From Nitratireductor kimnyeongensis (GTDB lineage Bacteria > Pseudomonadota > Alphaproteobacteria > Rhizobiales > Rhizobiaceae), in NCBI RefSeq assembly GCF_019891395.1, contig NZ_CP078143.1:806001-870000 (forward strand): a stretch of 64,000 nucleotides of DNA, in the 5' to 3' direction. The translations under genes and the position numbers were made by a program. The notes under the pieces are model-generated. The model had not been told where the DNA came from. It was given only the letters and a program-made list of their open reading frames with translations, and did no database searches. Positions within the stretch are counted from its first letter, which is position 1, and each line of letters opens with the position of its first letter. Below are positions 60,493 through 64,000 of the stretch, piece by piece.

Positions 60493-61317
60493 CTAGTGCG
60501 GGACGCCCAGATAGGCGTCGATCACGTCCTGATTGTTCTTCACCTCGTCGGGCGGGCCGTCGGCGATCTTCTTGCCGTAATCGAGCACCACCACGCGGTC
60601 GGACAGATCCATGACCACGCCCATATCGTGCTCGATCAGCGCGATGGTTGTGCCGCGCTGCTGGTTCACGTCGATGATGAAGCGGCTCATGTCTTCCTTT
60701 TCCTCAAGATTCATGCCCGCCATGGGTTCATCGAGGAGAAGAAGCGTCGGCTCCATGGCAAGCGCGCGGCCAAGCTCGACGCGCTTTTGCAGGCCATAGG
60801 GCAGTTTGCCCACCGGTGTGCGGCGAATGTGCTGGATCTCGAGGAAATCGATGATCTCCTCGACCTTCTCGCGGTGTTCGATCTCTTCGCGCAATGCCGG
60901 CCCGTGCCAGAGCATCTGCCAGCCAATGTTGCGCTTCATCCGGACAGAGCGGCCGGCCATGATGTTGTCGAGCGTCGACATGCCCTTGAAGAGCGCGACG
61001 TTCTGGAAGGTGCGGGCGATGCCCTGCCCCACCGCCTGATGCGGCTTCATGGAGCGACGCTCGCGCCCACGAAAGATGATGGTGCCCTGCTGCGGCGTGT
61101 AGAAGCCGTTGATGACGTTGAGCATAGACGTCTTGCCGGCACCGTTCGGGCCGATGATGGCGCGGATTTCGCCTTTCAGAACATTGAGCGAAATGTCGGT
61201 GATCGCCTTCACGCCGCCAAAGGCGAGCGAAACATTTTTCACATCGAGAAGCACGCCGCCCCGGGCGATGCCGTCATCGGCAGCAGCAAGCTGACCGGGA
61301 TCCGGGCGCGGGTTCAT
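60493..61317 (-). CDS. livG: Liv-type ABC transporter ATPase LivG
   Basis: 274 aa. Walker A IIGPNGAGKTSMLNVINGFY, signature in LPYGLQKRVELGRALAMEPT, Walker B LLLLDEPMAGMNLEEKEDM, then ALIEHDMGVVMDLSDRVVVL. Start ATG overlaps the ligase stop (ATGA), so ligase and transporter are cotranslated. Confidence 0.94.
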   Translation of the reverse strand: MNPRPDPGQLAAADDGIARGGVLLDVKNVSLAFGGVKAITDISLNVLKGEIRAIIGPNGAGKTSMLNVINGFYTPQQGTIIFRGRERRSMKPHQAVGQGIARTFQNVALFKGMSTLDNIMAGRSVRMKRNIGWQMLWHGPALREEIEHREKVEEIIDFLEIQHIRRTPVGKLPYGLQKRVELGRALAMEPTLLLLDEPMAGMNLEEKEDMSRFIIDVNQQRGTTIALIEHDMGVVMDLSDRVVVLDYGKKIADGPPDEVKNNQDVIDAYLGVPH

Positions 61318-63374
61318 TCGGCAGCCTCCCTTGCAATCTCTGCCGGAACGGCGTGGATCTCGGCATCGACGATCTTCACCGTCGCGCGGATGATGCCCTT
61401 GCGGCCATCCTCATAGGTGACCTGGGTTTCAACAAATTTCTCCGTCGAACCATCGTAAAGCGCCTCGATCAGCTCGCCATAGCGCTCGGCGATGAACTTG
61501 CGGCGCACCTTCTGGGTGCGGGTCAATTCGCCGTCATCGGCGTCGAGCTCCTTGTGCAGAACAAGGAAGCGCCTGATCTGGGAGGCCGCCATGAGCGGTT
61601 CGCGAGCGAGCCTGCGATTGGCCTCATTCACATGGGCGGCGATGGTCTCATAGACGCGCGGATGCCCGGCCAGCTCCTGATAGGACGCATAGGCGATGTT
61701 GTTGCGCTCGGCCCAGTTGCCGACCGCCTGCAGATCGATGTTGATGAAGGCCGCGCAGAATTCCCGCCCATGGCCGAACGCCACCGCCTCCTGAATGTCG
61801 GGGAAGAATTTCAGCGTGTTCTCGATGTATTTCGGCGCGAACAGAGCGCCATCGGAAAGCTTGCCGACATCCTTGGCGCGATCGATGATCTTGAGCTGCC
61901 CGTCGCTGTCGAAGAAGCCGGCATCCCCTGTGTGCACCCAGCCATCCTCGGTCTTGGTTTCGCGGGTTGCCTCATCGTTCTTGTAGTAGCCGACGAAAAC
62001 GCCCGGCGAACGGTACATGACCTCGCCGCTCTCAGCGATGCGGATCTCGACCTCGGGCGACGGCAGACCGACCGTGTCGGGACGGATCTTCCCGTCCTCC
62101 TGTGCGGTGATGTAGACGGTGGCTTCCGTCTGGCCGTAGAGCTGTTTGAGATTCAGACCAAGCGAGCGGTAGAAGGAGAAAAGCTCCGGTCCGATAGCCT
62201 CACCCGCCGTGTAGCCGACCCGCATCTTCGAAAAACCCATGCGGTTTTTCAGCGGGCCGTAGACCATGAACTCCCCGAGCCCGTATTTCAGCCGATCGAG
62301 AAGCCCCACCTGTTCGCCATTCAAAATGCGCTCACCCACCTTGGCCGCATGGGCGAGGAAATGGTCGAACATGGCCTTCTTTATTTTTCCGGCATCCTCC
62401 ATCCGCACCATGATCGCGGTCAGCATCGCCTCAAAGACGCGCGGCGGCGCGAAAAAATATGTCGGCGCGATCTCGCGGCGGTCCTCGTTCACCGTTTCGG
62501 GGCTTTCGGGACACGCGACGCAAAAACCCGCCGTGTAGGACTGGGCATAGGAAAAGAGGTGATCGCCCACCCAGGCCAAGGGCAGATAGGCGATGATCGT
62601 TTCGTCCTCGGTCAGATCGTCGAAGGCGTTGCCATTGATGGCGGAGCGGACAAAATTGTCGTTCGACAGCATCACGCCCTTGGGCCGGCCGGTGGTGCCT
62701 GAGGTGTAGAGCATCACCGATAGATCAGCGCCGCGCCCCTTCTCGATTTCAGTCAGCCAGTTGGCATTGGCCTCCGGTTCCTCGGCGAGACGACGAAAGC
62801 CCTCTTCACGCAAATGATCATAGGCATGGAGATGGGTGTGATCGTAATCCCTGAGGCCGCGCTCCTCGTCATAGACGATCTCGGTCAGAAGCGGCGCCTC
62901 GTCGGAAATGGACAGAACCTTGTCTACCTGTTCCTGATCCTCGACGACAGCGAAGGTGACCTCGGCATGGTTGAGCACATAGGCCATCTCTTCGGCGACG
63001 GAATCGGCATAGACCGGCACCGGTACTGCGCCCAGGGACTGGGCGGCTGCGAAGGTCCAGTAAAGCCTCGGCCGGTTGGAACCGATGACGGCGATCTTGT
63101 CGCCCCGTTTCAGGCCGATCGACTGGAGACCAAGTGCAAAAGCGCGCACCTCCTCCAGCTGCTTTGCCCAGCTCCAACTCTGCCAGATGCCGTAATCCTT
63201 GAAGCGCATCGCCGGCCGGTCACCAAACCGCTCGGCATTCCAGAGCAGATATTTGGCAAACGTATCCCTAGACGCGTCATGATGCGCCAAGTCGCTTCCT
63301 CCCGATGTCAGCGGTTGACCGCTGTTTTCCCGGCTCCTCCCAGAACCGGTTCTTGATTGGTTTGAGGGTTCCAC
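61314..63374 (-). CDS. AMP-dependent long-chain acyl-CoA synthetase family ligase
   Basis: 686 aa; GTG 63374 gives this length, though the exact start is uncertain. ATP motif MLYTSGTTGRPKGVMLSNDN (about residue 235), YGQTEATVYI, and GWVHTGDAGFFDSDGQLKII (about 480). FadD15/long-chain type. It activates carboxylic acids to acyl-CoA at the membrane. Linked gene order with the Liv-type transporter suggests that it activates the imported substrate. Catalysis is inferred. Confidence 0.92.
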   Translation of the reverse strand: MEPSNQSRTGSGRSRENSGQPLTSGGSDLAHHDASRDTFAKYLLWNAERFGDRPAMRFKDYGIWQSWSWAKQLEEVRAFALGLQSIGLKRGDKIAVIGSNRPRLYWTFAAAQSLGAVPVPVYADSVAEEMAYVLNHAEVTFAVVEDQEQVDKVLSISDEAPLLTEIVYDEERGLRDYDHTHLHAYDHLREEGFRRLAEEPEANANWLTEIEKGRGADLSVMLYTSGTTGRPKGVMLSNDNFVRSAINGNAFDDLTEDETIIAYLPLAWVGDHLFSYAQSYTAGFCVACPESPETVNEDRREIAPTYFFAPPRVFEAMLTAIMVRMEDAGKIKKAMFDHFLAHAAKVGERILNGEQVGLLDRLKYGLGEFMVYGPLKNRMGFSKMRVGYTAGEAIGPELFSFYRSLGLNLKQLYGQTEATVYITAQEDGKIRPDTVGLPSPEVEIRIAESGEVMYRSPGVFVGYYKNDEATRETKTEDGWVHTGDAGFFDSDGQLKIIDRAKDVGKLSDGALFAPKYIENTLKFFPDIQEAVAFGHGREFCAAFINIDLQAVGNWAERNNIAYASYQELAGHPRVYETIAAHVNEANRRLAREPLMAASQIRRFLVLHKELDADDGELTRTQKVRRKFIAERYGELIEALYDGSTEKFVETQVTYEDGRKGIIRATVKIVDAEIHAVPAEIAREAAE

Positions 63375-63559
63375 GAAACCCGCAACCGATCAACACGCCC
63401 CTTGACAGACAGACGATCAGTTTGCCTTTATACTAACGGCATTGTGTGCGCGGATGCGAGTGTTTCGAGGGCGCAGGGCGCCTGCTCCGACCAAAGTCTA
63501 AAGCGACGGTCAGTCCAAAGTTCAAACAACAATAATGAAGAATGATGAGGTCTGCGGGA

Positions 63560-64000
63560 TCAGGACTCGTAGTGACTCAGCGCACCGGCATCGACCACGG
63601 TGATGCGGCCGTGCTCTGCCTTGAGCAGACCTTCCTCCTCCAGCGCACGCAAGGCGCGATTGACCACCTGACGCGACACGCCGGCCAGAAGGCCGAGCTC
63701 TTCCTGGCTGATTTCAATGGTCGTTCCCGCGCGCGGGTAGAGCGTCCGATTGAAGAACCAGGAAAGATTGCGCGCGACACGGGCGGTGGGACCCAGAATG
63801 CGGTCATATTCGATGGTGGCAATGAACTGCCCCATGCGTTCGTTAAGCTGGCGAACCAGAAAGCGGTTGAAACCGGTGCTGTTTTCGAAGAGCCAAAGAA
63901 AACTTGAGCGTGACAGCATGGCAAGCCTCGTGTCGCGGATCGCCACGACATCATATTGCCGTGGTTCGTTCTTGAGCACCGATCCTTCCCCAAACCAGCC
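63560..64000 (-). CDS. Crp/Fnr-family transcriptional regulator, 5' end outside the window
   Basis: Partial gene running off the window end: 147 residues are read. The cyclic-nucleotide-binding fold shows GWFGEGSVLKNEPRQYDVVA, followed by a long dimer helix and a C-terminal winged helix (about the last 75 residues; ISQEELGLLAGVSRQVVNRA is the recognition helix region). It lies upstream of the acyl-CoA ligase on the same strand with 185 bp between, so it may control that cluster. Ligand unknown. Confidence 0.9.
   Translation of the reverse strand, partial: GWFGEGSVLKNEPRQYDVVAIRDTRLAMLSRSSFLWLFENSTGFNRFLVRQLNERMGQFIATIEYDRILGPTARVARNLSWFFNRTLYPRAGTTIEISQEELGLLAGVSRQVVNRALRALEEEGLLKAEHGRITVVDAGALSHYES

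Noticed and set aside
59286..60614. 442-aa very His/Asp/Lys-rich open frame opposite livH
   Set aside because: Antisense of the hydrophobic livH codons produces charged residues; not a gene.
63402..63434. TTGACA and TATACT on the + strand before the Crp/Fnr gene
   Set aside because: Spacer is 21 bp, too long for sigma-70, and no + strand gene follows.

Overview
GC-rich, densely coded DNA, apparently chromosomal, from an alphaproteobacterium of the order Hyphomicrobiales (Rhizobiales), most like the Phyllobacteriaceae (Mesorhizobium or Nitratireductor relatives). This placement is inferred from gene content: CpdR, three-part PntAA/PntAB/PntB transhydrogenase next to an aa3-type oxidase subunit IV, the soxBDAG operon, a DUF992 protein, an MmgR/suhB-type sRNA beside an inositol-monophosphatase-family gene, and a ROSE-type leader on an hsp20 gene. 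I saw no phage, insertion sequence or CRISPR array.

Layout. 1-4.1 kb: end of a molybdate transporter (modB', modC), an OsmC protein and a secreted 5'-nucleotidase with an unusual C-terminal LysM domain. 4.2-14.2 kb: ferrochelatase, an SPFH/NfeD pair, a LysE exporter, and envelope genes (kdsD, a beta-barrel protein, galU, an MltB-like lytic transglycosylase, an SGNH-like protein with degenerate catalytic residues). 14.2-21.0 kb: glutamate synthase operon gltB-GST-gltD. 21.6-25.5 kb: threonine aldolase, then a four-gene bufferin cluster bufABCD (small Cys-rich precursor, MNIO/DUF692 enzyme, DUF2063 partner, DoxX protein). 25.6-30.2 kb: hsp20 with a sigma-32-type promoter and a ROSE-like RNA thermometer, an unexplained tract of three perfect hairpins, an alpha/beta hydrolase, hisN, an MmgR/suhB-like sRNA, an N-formylglutamate amidohydrolase, cpdR and tRNA-Val(GAC).

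30.3-43.1 kb: an orphan amino-acid ABC permease, a GntR regulator divergent from kynureninase across an 18-bp perfect palindrome, an RND efflux pair, a MaoC hydratase, a methyltransferase, a BCCT transporter, a DUF2156 protein and a small acidic protein with three copies of an SFPASDPVSVT motif. 43.1-49.2 kb: sarcosine oxidase soxBDAG and a divergent short-chain dehydrogenase. 49.2-55.9 kb: a polytopic membrane protein, rpsU, a TPR lipoprotein, a DUF992 protein, pntAA-pntAB-pntB and a small cytochrome oxidase subunit. 56.1-64 kb: a Liv-type ABC transporter with an acyl-CoA ligase, and a Crp/Fnr regulator cut by the window end.

Functional themes: one-carbon and amino-acid metabolism (sox, kynU, gltBD, ltaE, liv), envelope building, redox balance (pnt, gltBD, hemH), and stress or metal responses (buf, hsp20, OsmC). 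The least ordinary items are the buf operon, the doubly controlled hsp20 leader, the sRNA, the three-hairpin tract at 26291-26388, the degenerate SGNH protein, the triplicated-motif protein and the Lys/Ala/Pro tail on PntAA.
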